Origin: Mastigamoeba balamuthi
Taxonomy: Eukaryota; Evosea; Mastigamoebida; Mastigamoebidae
Direction of reading: 5' to 3'
NCBI GenBank assembly: GCA_902651635.1
Contig: CACRSC010000022.1
Coordinates: 303,150-367,149 of the forward strand
DNA length: 64,000 nucleotides
The position numbers were made by a program, and so were the translations under genes. A model generated the notes under the pieces. It was given only the letters and a program-made list of their open reading frames with translations. It searched no databases and was not told the origin of the DNA. This document shows, piece by piece, positions 47,969 to 58,978 of this stretch (positions are counted from its first letter, which is position 1; every line of letters begins with the position of its first letter).

Positions 47969-49580
47969 AGCAAACTTTCTCCCAGCATCTGGGATTTTGG
48001 CCTGCCGTTTTTATCACCAACAATGGAATCACTTTTTCTTCGTTGCAATTGGATACTGACTACTATCCTTGATTGAATCTTATGGAATTGACCACAACTG
48101 GCTCTGACAGACTGAGACAATCCTTATGTATGCCGAATTAGTGATTTGCAACCCGGCGTTTTAGCTGTAGCAGGGCCACATCAGGATACATCTGAATCGA
48201 ACATGAATTGGCTGGCAACTGATGCAATGCTGAGCTTTGTCATAGAAAACGACGAATTTGTATTTTGCTTCAGATCAGACAAAATGCTGAGTTAGTCACT
48301 TCTGTCCTGGAAAGTACGGCCATTCCATGATCTTGGCCTTGTCTGTGCTGTCTATGATGCCCATGTTCCACTTTCCTGGCACGTGTAGACTGAATGCTCC
48401 AACCACCAAATCGCATGCTTGTTCTTTGCATAAAGAGCAGCAGGTCCAGTATCAGTGCAACTCTACTACTGGAAAGGCATCTGGGATCACAAGCTATGCC
48501 AAAGCCAAAGGAAATGTCACTGAAAAGAACAGCCCTTCTGAGGCATCAGGCAATACCATGTTACTTGCACCTTTTAAGGAAAAGTGGCAATGCCAGCTTT
48601 CTGCCTCAGCAGAGAAAGCCCGTCACCCTTTCTGCTGAGGTTGAAGCTGATCTGGCAAAGGTCAAAAGTGCATGCATCTTATTTTTGATATTGGAAAGTT
48701 AAACCACTCACTGCAAGACCAGAACAGGTTCCCTTCCCCCCCCGTTTGTAGCGTAATAAATACGTAGCATGGTAGTGTCATCTGATTTCACTGCTATCAG
48801 AAGAGAAGCTTGGTGTCACAGTTTGCATAGATATCCAGTAGAATTGCTCACAGAAAAGCTACAGTAGCTGTGATTAAGCTGTTCCATACATTTTTACATG
48901 CAAGGTTGAGAATTGAGCACGTGAACATGATGGAAAATTTCGGAGCAGTAACCACCAACTAGCCCAACTGACATTGTGGGCACAACTTCAGACTCACTCA
49001 TCGGCTACTGTGCATTTCCGAGAGGAAGCAGTTTTGGAAGCATGTTTCTGCCTTCATTGGTCTGCACCAAAAAGAATGGGTCTCTGCTGTTTCCAGAATT
49101 TAGTAAGGTGAAGAAGACCAACAATGTGAAGTTTAAGATAAAGCTCACCAACTGGTTTCACAAAGCAATTCTTGAGTGCGATGGTGACTCAGTATAGGGT
49201 TAATTTCCAAGGATTCCACGTTCGATTAGGTTGACCTGTCACCAAGTCGGAAGCCAACACGGTAGTTTACATATCATATTTATACCACTTACCTTAGTCT
49301 TTTTTTACAAATTTATCTCGAGCATACAGCCCTGTATGTGTCACACAGCAGCAATAACTGCAACTGCAACTCGTTCTCTGAGTGTGTCCTGCACACAGGA
49401 TCTTTGTTGACTCCCAATCTGAATGCCAAGGTATTAAGCTGCCTCTTAATCAGCAGTCACACAATCATTTTTCTTTGTGTGGAGTTGATGAGCACTCCTC
49501 GGCACTTTCAAAATACAGCAGCAGCTGGGCAACAGCTGGCAGAGCCGCCAGTGGCGAATAGCATTGTTATTCGAAACACC
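47969..49580. other. AT-rich island without a confident gene
   Basis: 1.6 kb of AT-rich DNA with short plus ORFs (48327-48638, 48976-49197). The second (CTKKNGSLLFPEFSKVKK, LTNWFHKAILECDGD) could be a decayed exon. No splice-supported gene, repeat or RNA seen. Confidence 0.45.
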
Positions 49581-50861
49581 TCAGGGGGTCTGCATCTCTG
49601 CAGTGGCGTGCTGCTGCTGCTCCTGATGGTCTTGCTGCTGCTGCTGCTCCTGCTCAGCAGCCGCGTGGTCCACTGCGCCATGCTGCTTCTGCTGCTGGCG
49701 CCTCTCGGCAGCCTCTGCCAGGGCGGCAGCGGCGCCGGGGACAGCCGAGGCGGGCTGGTCGGGCCCGAAGGGCTTGCGGGCGCAGAAGAACTGCACGGGG
49801 CGGCCGTCGGCGAGCCTCGCCTCCGAGTACTCGAGGACGTCCCACCCGGCGAAGCACGGCGCGTCCCTGAGCTCGCCTGCCCTGAGCAGGTGCTTGGGCT
49901 TGCGCGGCTTGCCGAGCGAGGGCTCCATGAACGTGTGCCACGCGACGAAGCCCCCGGGGGCCACGAGCCGCGCGACCTCGGGGACCACGGGCCTGTGCAG
50001 GAACCGCGCCACGTGCACCAGCTGCGCCTGCGCCAGCCCCGCCGTCTGCCGCGCGTCGCAGACGTCGCCCAGCGTCACCCGCACGCCCTCGGCGACGCCC
50101 TCTGCCTCGGCGAGCTCGGCGGCCCTCTCGAGCAGCCGCTGGGCGTTGTCGACGGCCTCCACGCGCCACCCGCGCAGCGCCAGCCACACGGCGTCGCGCC
50201 CGCTGCCGCAGGCGAGGTCCAGCGCGCGCCCAGGGCCTCCCAGGGCCGCCTCCACGCGCTGGGCGACGCGCGAGAGGAACTCGTTGGCGTGCCACAGCCG
50301 CCGAGTGCCCCAAGTGGCCCCATAGGCCCCAGTGGCCCCACAGGTCCCAGAGACCCCAGAGACCCCAGTGGCCCCAGAGGCCCCAGAGGCCCCAGAGGTA
50401 ACAGAGACCCCAGAGACCCCAGAGGCCACAGAGGTCCCAGAGGTCCCAGAGGCTCCAGAGGCTCCAGAGGCTCCAGAGGCTCCAGAGGCTCCAGAGGCTC
50501 CAGAGGCTCCAGAGGCTCCAGAGGGCGCAGAGGAGCGCTCGGCGACGCAGGCGCGCTGGGCCTCGAGCAGGTCGGCGGCGCTGGGGAGTAGGCGGCCGGC
50601 GACGGCGTATCCCGCGCGCTCGAGGGCGGCGGCAGCGGCGTCGCAGGAGGCGGGGTCGTGCGCGTCGGCGAGGAGCCAGAGGCGCGGGGGGGCGCCCGTG
50701 TCGCGCGGGGGCAGAGCGCAGAGGCGCGAGGGCAGCACCGCGGCGGGCATGCTCGTCGACGACCGCAGCCGCAGGGCGCTGAAGGAGGCAGCCGCGCGCA
50801 GGTCCAGCAGTCCCGCGGCGGCACCGCTCTCCACCTCGCGCAGCGCCTGCTCCCACCACAT
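49581..50861 (-). CDS. rhodanese-like domain fused to a SAM-dependent methyltransferase
   Basis: Intronless, ATG 50861 to the stop at 49581, 426 residues. Residues 1-110 look like a rhodanese fold (WEQALREVESGAAAGLLDLR, RLWLLADAHDPASCDAAAAA), but no Cys sits where the active-site loop should be, so it is probably non-catalytic. A Ser-Gly-Ala linker encoded by a 9-base minisatellite follows. The C-terminal class I methyltransferase begins at the motif GRALDLACGSGRDAVWLALR (motif I) and continues with VEAVDNAQRLLERAAEL, LGDVCDAR and VARLVAPGGFVAWHTF. It resembles TehB/Tam-like small-molecule methyltransferases; the substrate is unknown. The tail is Gln-rich. The frame is open upstream to 51236, but the extra residues are not domain-like. 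Confidence 0.82.
   Translation of the reverse strand: MWWEQALREVESGAAAGLLDLRAAASFSALRLRSSTSMPAAVLPSRLCALPPRDTGAPPRLWLLADAHDPASCDAAAAALERAGYAVAGRLLPSAADLLEAQRACVAERSSAPSGASGASGASGASGASGASGASGASGTSGTSVASGVSGVSVTSGASGASGATGVSGVSGTCGATGAYGATWGTRRLWHANEFLSRVAQRVEAALGGPGRALDLACGSGRDAVWLALRGWRVEAVDNAQRLLERAAELAEAEGVAEGVRVTLGDVCDARQTAGLAQAQLVHVARFLHRPVVPEVARLVAPGGFVAWHTFMEPSLGKPRKPKHLLRAGELRDAPCFAGWDVLEYSEARLADGRPVQFFCARKPFGPDQPASAVPGAAAALAEAAERRQQQKQHGAVDHAAAEQEQQQQQDHQEQQQHATAEMQTP
50330..50525. repeat. coding minisatellite, 9-base unit (ccagaggct)
   Basis: About twenty copies of ccagaggct / ccagagacc-type units, perfect over 50455-50520 and degraded to the left. On the minus strand they encode Ser-Gly-Ala/Val/Thr tripeptides forming the linker between the two domains of the fusion enzyme. 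Confidence 0.95.
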
Positions 50862-51369
50862 CGGTCCGGGGATGTTCAGATTTATCTGTGAGAAAATATC
50901 CTGACGTAAACGAGATATCTCTCTCCGGAATATCCTGGCGGACAGTACAGCTGCAATTGATTCTGATGACCGCGTAGCCGCCGATCTCCTGCACTCCCGG
51001 GAAGGAGTGATAGTCCTGCCGTGTCGGAGCGAGATTGAGATTAGGCTCGTGTTGGGTTGCCTTGAACAGGCGGCTTTTTCTGTTGAACTGTAATTCGGTA
51101 TCCGGAATTTGTGAAAACTGTGCAAGAGTTGCAGGCCACGCACGACGCTGGGTGCCCCCATTCGGATGCCCTGGCCGGCATGCCTCCTTATCCCCTCGGG
51201 AAATATCTTTCCCCCTGGAGAGGGGCCTTCCAGCACAGCCGCGGCGAGCGCCAGATTTTTCTCTCGGTGTGCACCAGAGATTGATCATCTGGGCATTTGA
51301 AAAAGGTGCACAGCCGAGAGAGCACTCTCTCAGCAGCAGCACACACGAAACCCGTCAGGGGGGAACAAA
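50862..51369. promoter_or_regulatory. divergent intergenic region
   Basis: A 500-base region between the start codons of the minus-strand methyltransferase and the plus-strand RA/CH gene. It is AT-richer, contains caattgatt at 50954-50962, and has no supportable gene. It presumably carries both promoters. Confidence 0.5.
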
Positions 51370-53088
51370 ATGGCCACCACCAGGGGAGGCCCGCTCCTCC
51401 ACGACCCCCCGGCAGGCAGCGCCTCCCACCGCTGGGGCGACGACGAGCTGCCCTCGTGCCGCATGATGTCGTGCACGCAGTTCGCCGTCAAGGTCTTCAC
51501 GGCCGACGGCAGCTACCGGACCTTCGCCGTCGACCGCACCGTCGACGTCCGCGAGATGTCCTCCATGTGCCGCCGCAAGTTCAACATGCCCCCGGACACC
51601 TCCTACGTCCTCCACGAGTACCTCGACCAGGTCCAGGGTGCGTGCGCGCCCCGCTGGGGAGAAGCGACGAGAGCCGGTGATAACCGCGGAAAACGCGCTG
51701 CCTGCCATGAAAACAGAAAAAAAATTGGGGGCAGTGCTGTGTGAAAAAACCAGGGGAACCCCGCGATTTCTGTTCCTAATCCCACTGCGTCTTGCGGGGG
51801 CGCAGAGGTCGCGTTCGTGCGGCTGCCGCTGTCGTCGTCGGTCATGGAGGTCGTGGGCGCGTGGCCGCCGGACACGGCCGGGTACCGGCTGGTCTACGCG
51901 GAGCCCGGGGCGCATCTGGACCCCGACGTTTACAAGACGCCCACGCGCACGCAGAAGCAGCTGCTGGGGTTCCAGCACCACCGCAAGGCCTCGGACCACA
52001 ACGTGCGTCCGGTTCCCCCTCGGTTTCGCACGCTTCTGCCCCCAAAACCCGCGTGCGATCTGAATTTATCGCGAAATTTTCCCCCGCGCTCGCGCAGGCC
52101 GCTCTGCCGCCGCCGCTGCCGCCGCGGCCGGACCCGAGGGAGGCAGAGATCATGGAGTTCATGAACGAGCACCTGGCGAAGCGCGGGCTGTGCGTGCGGG
52201 ACCTGCACGCGGACCTGCACAGCGGCGTGCTGCTCGTCGAGCTGCTCGAGTGCTTCAGCGGCATGCGCATACAGAACGTCCGCAGGCAGCCCGCGTGCAA
52301 GGCCGAGGAGATCGAGAACATCAGCAGCGCGCTCAAGTTCTCGCAGCTGCTGCGCTGCAGCTTCCCGGGCGCCATCGCCGAGGACTTCTACTACGGCGAC
52401 CGCGCGACGACCGTGCGGCTCGCCGAGACGCTGGTGCACCACCTCAAGAAGCAGCCCGCCGACTCGCAGCAGAAGATCCGCGCCTCCATCCGGTCCGCCT
52501 CGGCGCTCCCCCCAGTGCCCCTGCTGGGCGTCTCACGCGCTGCGCCCGTGCAGGAAGAGCGTCATACAGCAGATGATCAAGCCGAGCACGCCTGTGGCCT
52601 CGAGGGTCCCGCCGCCGGTCCCCCCGCCGCCTGTGCGCCCGACACCACCGAGGCAGCCGCCGCCGCCGCTGCCCGAGAGGCCCCAGCGGCCGCGGCAGGT
52701 GGCCAAGAGCTCGTCGCCGACCAACGTCACGCGGGCGCAGGCCGAGTCGCCGCGGTCTTCGACTTCGGTTTGGGGGACCGAGTCGTCGCAGAGCGAGCGG
52801 GTCGAGACGTCGAACCCGACGCCGGCGCCGCGGAGGCCTCTGCCGGCGGTGCCCAAGAGCAGGACGCTGCGGCACGAGCGCGAGCACGAGGCGGCGGCGC
52901 GCCAGAGGCCGCAGTCGCCGTCGGACGTCGAGCAGCTCCTCGTGGAGTGGGGCTACGAGGACGGCGTCTCGCAGATTGTCCAGAAGGTGCGCCGCGACGA
53001 CTTCGCGTTCGACCTCGACGAGTTCATTAAGAGCGAGTTCGAGTGCGACATCGAGGCGACGTCCTGCGACCTGGACGCAGCCTGGTAG
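51370..53088 (+). CDS. RA/ubiquitin-like plus calponin-homology (CH) domain adaptor
   Basis: Exons 51370-51637, 51806-52002, 52098-52492 and 52554-53088 sum to 1395, 464 residues. Residues about 36-130 look like a Ras-association or FERM F1-type ubiquitin fold (TQFAVKVFTADGSYRTFAVD, TSYVLHEYLDQVQEVAFVRL). Exon 3 is one CH domain (IMEFMNEHLAKRGLCVRDL, HSGVLLVELLECFSGMRIQN, ATTVRLAETLVHHLKKQ). The C-terminal exon is Pro-rich with SH3-ligand-like runs (RVPPPVPPPPVRPTPP), then an acidic helical end (VEQLLVEWGYEDG). A single CH domain with a Ras-binding-like module and proline motifs suggests a cytoskeletal signalling adaptor rather than an actin crosslinker. Partners are not evident from the sequence. 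Confidence 0.82.
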
Positions 53089-53126
53089 CGTGCACCAGAG
53101 CGCGTCAAGGTCCTTCTTGTTATTCG

Positions 53127-53132
53127 AATAAA
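53127..53132 (+). terminator. polyadenylation signal AATAAA
   Basis: aataaa begins 39 bases after the stop of the RA/CH gene, with T-rich sequence just before it. Spacing is as expected for a compact eukaryotic 3' end. Confidence 0.6.
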
Positions 53133-53491
53133 TGAACGACAATATTGCGGGTCGTCCCTCGCCTAAACTACGGAGGAGGTTTGTCTTCTGAACTGCACAG
53201 GGAGTGCATACGAGGGTGGTCATGGTAGAACCTCAAATGGTTGTTGCTGCATCTCAGATAGAGCCTCAGATAAGAGGAAGTCGCAAAGCGACTCACATTC
53301 AGATGTCTGTGAGAGAATCTGTGGAATTAAGTGAAAATCTTATCTCTGCTGTATGTTAATCGTGTTTCTGGATTTCAGGAGTGAATTTAAAAAACATAAT
53401 TCCGCAAATACTCAGACTGACTCCAACATAAGGTCTTGAGCGATGCCGATACAACTAAATTGAGACCTCTGACCGTGTGCTGTACAATTCG
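53133..53491. other. convergent 3' spacer
   Basis: Short AT-rich spacer between the 3' ends of the RA/CH gene and kinase 3. Nothing else seen. Confidence 0.5.
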
Positions 53492-56400
53492 TCACGCAAT
53501 TCCGCCCTCGGGCAGATGCGGCTGGCACTGCTGCCTGTTCAGGCATAGGGCCATCTGCTGTCCCTGCAGAGCCTCCTGATGCTGCTGGCGCAGAACCTCC
53601 CTCGTCTTCTCGGCGAGGTGCCCGAAGTTGACCCACAGAAACGTGTCCGCGGGGGGTATCCGCTCGTCCGGCGCACTGGTCGCGTCTGCCAGAGGCGGCG
53701 GCTGCCCGAAGACCTGCTGCCTCGAGTCGAAGAACGACGTGTCGGCGTCGTCGCTGATCGTCGGCACGAACGGAGCCCTCTGCGCCCGCAGCTGCTCCCA
53801 GTCGATTCCCTCGAAGAACCGGTGAGACCTGAGGTCGAGCTCTCCTGGCTTGCCGCCTCCCAGCCTGCGCTCGGGGGAGAGCTCCAGGAGCTTGTCGACG
53901 CAGTCCTCTGAGGCCGTCGCTGGCCTCGACGTCGTCGGGCCACTCGAGGCGCTTGGCGGTGATGTTGTCGAACGTCTGCTCGACCGTCTCGGCGCTGAAG
54001 GGCGGCACGCCGACGACGAGCTCGAACAGGACGCAGCCCAGGGCCCACCAGTCGACGTCCTCGCCGTGCGGCAGCCCCAGCAGCACCTCTGGCGCGATGT
54101 AGTCGGGCGTCCCCACAGCGTGCATCTGGTCCCCTTCGAGAGACATCCTCGACTTGCTCTTCCTCCCCTGCACCCCGCTGTCCTCGCTCAGGTCGATGGC
54201 GCTGCTGAAGGCGCAGGCCCTGGGCGCTGCAGAGATGCTCCCGCTCTTGGCTTGCTCTGCGCGAGAGGAGTGTGAGAAGGGGGGACGACCGAGGAGACGG
54301 GGAGCAGCGCAACTGCGGAGGAGGCCCTTGTTGCTGAGGCCAAAGTCGGTGAGCTTGATGTGGCCGTCCTTGTCGATGAGCATGTTGTCGGGCTTGAGGT
54401 CGCGGTGCACGACGCCCTTGCTGTGCAGGTACTCGAGCGCCAGCGCCGTCTCGGCAGCGTAGACCCGCGCCCTGTCCTCGGGCAGCGACCCCAGCGTCTG
54501 CAGCATCGAGAAGCAGTCCCCTCCCGGCAGGTACTCCATCACGATGTACACGTTGTCCTGCGCCACGCCGGTGCTCAGGTGGAGGCGGGGAGGGAGGAGA
54601 GGAGGGCAGAGACACGGGGGAGGGGAGAGGAGGAGGAGGCAGGGAGGGAAGAGGGAGGCAGGGGAGAGGGAGAGGGCACCTGGCTGGCGAAGCAGTAGTA
54701 CATCTTGACGACGTGGGGGTTCTCTGTGCTGGCCAGGATGTCGCGCTCGTTGCGCAGCGTCGCCATGGCGTTCTTGTTGCCCAGCGCCGCCTTGCTCATC
54801 GCCTTGACCGCGAACACGTCGCCCGTCTGCACCTTGCGCGCCACGTAGACGGAGCCGTAGCCCCCGCGCGTCAGCGGCTTCACCACCACGAAGTCCTGTA
54901 TCGACAGCGCCAGCCTGGGCGACGCGGGCGGCGACATCCACGTCGGGGCGCTCGACGCCGACCGCGGCCTGTTGATCCTCCCGGGCGTCAGCGGCGCCGT
55001 GTGCTCCGCCGGGTGCAGCGCGGGGCTGCGGAAGAAGAACGGGGCCCGCGTGATGAGGGCTGCGGGCGAGTTCTGGCGCAGGTCGGCCTTCTCCTCGATC
55101 GCAGCGATCTTCTCGTGGACGCTCGCCAGCAGCCCGTCCAGCAGGCACGACGAGCGCGGGCAGTGCCGCGGCGCCGACCTGAGCTGCAGGCAGAGCCGCA
55201 CGAGCTCGAGGGTCGAGTCGGAGCGCAGGCAGCGCTCGCTGAGCTCGATGGCCGCGTCCATGCAGTGCGGGTCCTCCCCGAGCCTCCCGACGGCCTCGCC
55301 CATCATGCCCAGGATCTCGGCGATGTGCTCGTCGGCGGCCACGTGCAGCATGTCGGCCTTGTTGATCTTCTCGCAGACGGCCACGTGCTCCTCGGCGATG
55401 CTCAGCCGCACGGGCTGCTCGCAGATCCTGCACACCACCCACGGCTCCGTCGACAGCGCTGACGCCGTGGGCGACCCGGGGGCCCGGGCGTGTCGCGGCA
55501 GTGCTCTGCCCTGGCCCGGGCTGCCAGGCGTCAGCGGTGTAGACGCGGTCGGCGGCGAGGACGAGAGCTCCAGAGGAGGCATCGCTGAGAGCGCAGCCCC
55601 GGTGGCCCGGACCTGCGGCGACCGCGTTGACGACGGCGAGCAAACAGGAGACGGTGCCAGCAGGTGCGAGCCCAGGGAGATCCCGGAAGAGGAACAGGAT
55701 GCGAGCAGCCCTCCGGGCCTCGGGGACAGCGACGGGTGGGGCGCTGCCTTCGGAGAGACGGAGCCGAACGACATCGACCTCTTGCACGGAGAGAGCGGCG
55801 CCGGTCCTGGATGGACGGGCAGACCGAACGGCTCGCTCGCCCTCGGTGCTCCCGGGGACCTGGGGAGCGGAGGGCTCGATGCGTTCTAATCGAGCGACGA
55901 GCATACATGGAAGTCAGCCGATACCCAATTCTGCAAGATCCCCGCCTTCAGAGAGCGTCCCCGGGGCGAAGAACGTGCGATGGGAGGGTCCTAGACCGTG
56001 CAGAGCGAGGGCCACGAGGGGGTGTGAGGGCGGTGGGGCCGCACATTGACCGTATGGGCGAGCAGAGGCGGGGGCTGAGCCCAGGGGTGGCCCCTCCTGC
56101 TCCCCACAGACCCCGAGGACGACGGGGTCGTCGCAGGCCTGACTGTCTTGCGGCTGGAGGGCGACAGCACGGCATCGACGCCTCTCTCCTCTGCTCCTCG
56201 TGGCTCCACGCTCGGCCCGCGGGCAGTCGGATGGACTTCGTTGCTCGCTGGAATGCCTGAATTTCTGTCGATAAGATCCGCGTGGGCGTCGAGGCCTCCC
56301 GCCCTCGCCTGCTGCTCCGAGAGGGGCGCCTGCTGGAGGTCCAGGAAGCCGCAGCCGAGCTCGAGCGTGTGGGACTCAGCGATGTCTGTCGCGTGGCGGA

Positions 56401-56539
56401 ACAGCCTGCAGGAGGTGGTCCACGGGCACGTGGAGCAGAGGCCCCTGGGGCAGGCCTGGCACGAGGCCCACAACGGGGCCGCCTCGTCCTCGATGCCGCC
56501 GGACGGGCACTCAGGTGCCAGCGATGCCAGCAGGGCCAT
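53492..56539 (-). CDS. AGC-family Ser/Thr kinase of the IRE/Rim15/Greatwall/MAST type, paralogue 3, with a one-base frameshift
   Basis: Exons 56539-56045, 55885-54680, 54557-54314 and 54256-53492; the sum is 2710, one base more than a multiple of three. Exon 1 gives a Cys-rich N-terminus ([18 protein letters not shown]). Exon 2 gives the zinc motif ([20 protein letters not shown]) and the P-loop; exons 2-4 match kinase 1 closely, with the same intron positions. In exon 4, near 53908, copy 3 reads ctcagaggactgc where kinase 1 reads ctcaaggactgc. That extra base throws the C-lobe out of frame after DDVEASDGL, although the downstream frame is otherwise intact through the [16 protein letters not shown] tail to the stop at 53492. 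Either a recent disabling mutation or an assembly error. Activity would be lost if real, because the C-lobe end and AGC tail are missing. Confidence 0.85.
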
Positions 56540-56633
56540 GAGTGAGGGGAGGTGGGGATGGTCAGTCTTGGTCAATCCGACCCCTCCGTTAAATGCGATA
56601 AATAGAATGGAACTCCTTCGACAACGGTGGTGG

Positions 56634-57366
56634 NNNNNNNNNNNNNNNNNNNNNNNNNNNNNNNNNNNNNNNNNNNNNNNNNNNNNNNNNNNNNNNNNNN
56701 NNNNNNNNNNNNNNNNNNNNNNNNNNNNNNNNNNNNNNNNNNNNNNNNNNNNNNNNNNNNNNNNNNNNNNNNNNNNNNNNNNNNNNNNNNNNNNNNNNNN
56801 NNNNNNNNNNNNNNNNNNNNNNNNNNNNNNNNNNNNNNNNNNNNNNNNNNNNNNNNNNNNNNNNNNNNNNNNNNNNNNNNNNNNNNNNNNNNNNNNNNNN
56901 NNNNNNNNNNNNNNNNNNNNNNNNNNNNNNNNNNNNNNNNNNNNNNNNNNNNNNNNNNNNNNNNNNNNNNNNNNNNNNNNNNNNNNNNNNNNNNNNNNNN
57001 NNNNNNNNNNNNNNNNNNNNNNNNNNNNNNNNNNNNNNNNNNNNNNNNNNNNNNNNNNNNNNNNNNNNNNNNNNNNNNNNNNNNNNNNNNNNNNNNNNNN
57101 NNNNNNNNNNNNNNNNNNNNNNNNNNNNNNNNNNNNNNNNNNNNNNNNNNNNNNNNNNNNNNNNNNNNNNNNNNNNNNNNNNNNNNNNNNNNNNNNNNNN
57201 NNNNNNNNNNNNNNNNNNNNNNNNNNNNNNNNNNNNNNNNNNNNNNNNNNNNNNNNNNNNNNNNNNNNNNNNNNNNNNNNNNNNNNNNNNNNNNNNNNNN
57301 NNNNNNNNNNNNNNNNNNNNNNNNNNNNNNNNNNNNNNNNNNNNNNNNNNNNNNNNNNNNNNNNNN
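56634..57366. other. assembly gap (733 N)
   Basis: A run of N between two copies of the same kinase 5' region. The length is probably an estimate. All ORFs that cross it are meaningless. Confidence 1.
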
Positions 57367-58291
57367 AGCGGGGTCGACCCCGCTGACGTCGGCGAGAAGA
57401 CGGGAGACGTGTCCAGCAGGTGCGGGCCCAAGTGAACCAGGGAGCTCCCGGCAGAGGCCGCCAGCGGCCCACCGGCCCTCGGGGAAAGCGACGGGTGGAA
57501 CGCTGCCTTGCATGGAGAGCCCGCGGTGAACGACTTCGACCTCCTGCACGGCGAGACCGGCCCCGGCCCTCGCTGAGCCGCTGGCAGACCGAACGGCTCG
57601 CACGATCTCGGTGCTCCCGGGGATCTGGGCAGCGGAGGACTCAATTCGCCCTGTTTGAGCAAAAGGTCATAATCGGATGTCAGCCGATACCCGTTTCTGC
57701 GAGATCTCAGCCTTCCGAGAGTACCCCGCGCCGAGGAGTTTGCGATCGGAGGGGAGCGGAGCGGCATCATAGCGAGAGTCACGCGCACGGGCGAAGGTGG
57801 CAGGGCCGTACACAGACCGTCTGGTCGAGCAGAGGCGGGGGCAGTGCCCAGGGGTGGCCCCTCCTGCTCCCCAGAGGGCCCGAAGCCGCCGGGGTCGCGG
57901 GCCTGCCTCCCTTGCGGCTGGTAGGCGACGGCACGGCGTCAGCGCCTCTCTCCTCCGCTCCTCGCGGCTCCGTGCTCGGCCCGCGGGCACCCGGGAGGGC
58001 TTCGTTTCTCGTCAGAGAGCCGGGAGATCCGTCGATCGGCTCCGCCTGCTGGCCTTGCTGCTGCTGCTCGGAGAGAAGCGCCTGCGGGAGGTCGAGGAGG
58101 CCGCGGCCGAGCTCGAACGCGTGGGCCTCGGCGATCTCTGACGCATGGCGGAGCAGCCTGCGGGAGATGGTCCACGGGCACGTGGAGCAGAGGCCCCTGG
58201 GGCAGGCCTGGCACGAGGCCCACGACGGGACCGCCTCGTCCTCGATGCTCCCGCACCGGCACTCAGGTGCCAGCGATGCTAGCAGGGCCAT
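57367..58291 (-). CDS. 5' part of a fourth AGC kinase paralogue, interrupted by the assembly gap
   Basis: Exon 1 is 58291-57812 (480 bases, 160 codons) and closely resembles exon 1 of kinase 3 ([36 protein letters not shown]). The donor gtacgg is the same as at kinase 1 intron 1. Exon 2 starts near 57660 ([31 protein letters not shown]) and is cut by the gap at 57367. The zinc motif and kinase domain would need about 2 kb more, which the 733-base gap does not allow as drawn. So the copy is either truncated or the tandem repeat was collapsed by the assembler. Confidence 0.75.
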
Positions 58292-58978
58292 GCGTGAGGG
58301 AAGGTGGGAGAGGGTGCCTCCGGGGGTCAATCCGACCCCGACCTTCGTCAGAAATGCGATAAAAAGAAAGGAACTCTTGCGTCACGGGGGTGGATCTCTG
58401 TGCTCGACGATTAATTGAGCGCTTCCTCAGCCTGGGCGATGTCTTATCGGTTAGCAAGCAAGGAGCTGCTCTTGGACTCCCTTCCTCTGCGACTGAGACG
58501 AGGCAGGGGGGTCGTGCATCCTGCGCGCATCCCAGGGTGCGGGCCAGCGATTGAGGCCAAGGGCGATGCGGCTAAGACGGTCTTGTTTTTCTCTTGAGAG
58601 GATGGATGTGGCCCATTACAGCTTCAAGAGCAGCCAACTACAGGCACGTGCCACCCTCAATAGAATGAACAGACTGAGCACGCAGCTCGGAGAGTGTGGT
58701 AGAGTGTTTGATTGACAACTGTGAACCACTGGAAGTGTATGGTAGCCAGAAGGAGCCGAGTGTCCAGATATGAGACGGGGATTGAGAAGATATTTTCCTC
58801 GCTGCTGTCACTCGTGACATCACGGTCCAACAGATATCTTTTTTATCTTTTATAAAAGTCGCTTCTTTGCCGCGCCGCCGCGCTGTGCCGAGAGCGAACC
58901 CCCCCGCAGGAAGCCACCACCACACACACCCGCGCGCTCAGGCCCACCCACCCCGGGCACACACCCCCCCCGCGCGCG
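58292..58978. promoter_or_regulatory. divergent intergenic region, kinase 4 / RBBP6
   Basis: No gene seen. A TATA-like ttttataaaag at 58848-58858 precedes the RBBP6 ATG by about 120 bases and sits at a sharp change from AT-rich to GC-rich DNA, which fits a core promoter. Confidence 0.5.

Noticed and set aside
48327-49197. Two short plus ORFs in the AT-rich island as genes
   Set aside because: No splice partners, domains or homology visible; composition alone can explain them.
50330-50525. CRISPR-like array
   Set aside because: The 9-base units are contiguous with no spacers; a coding minisatellite.
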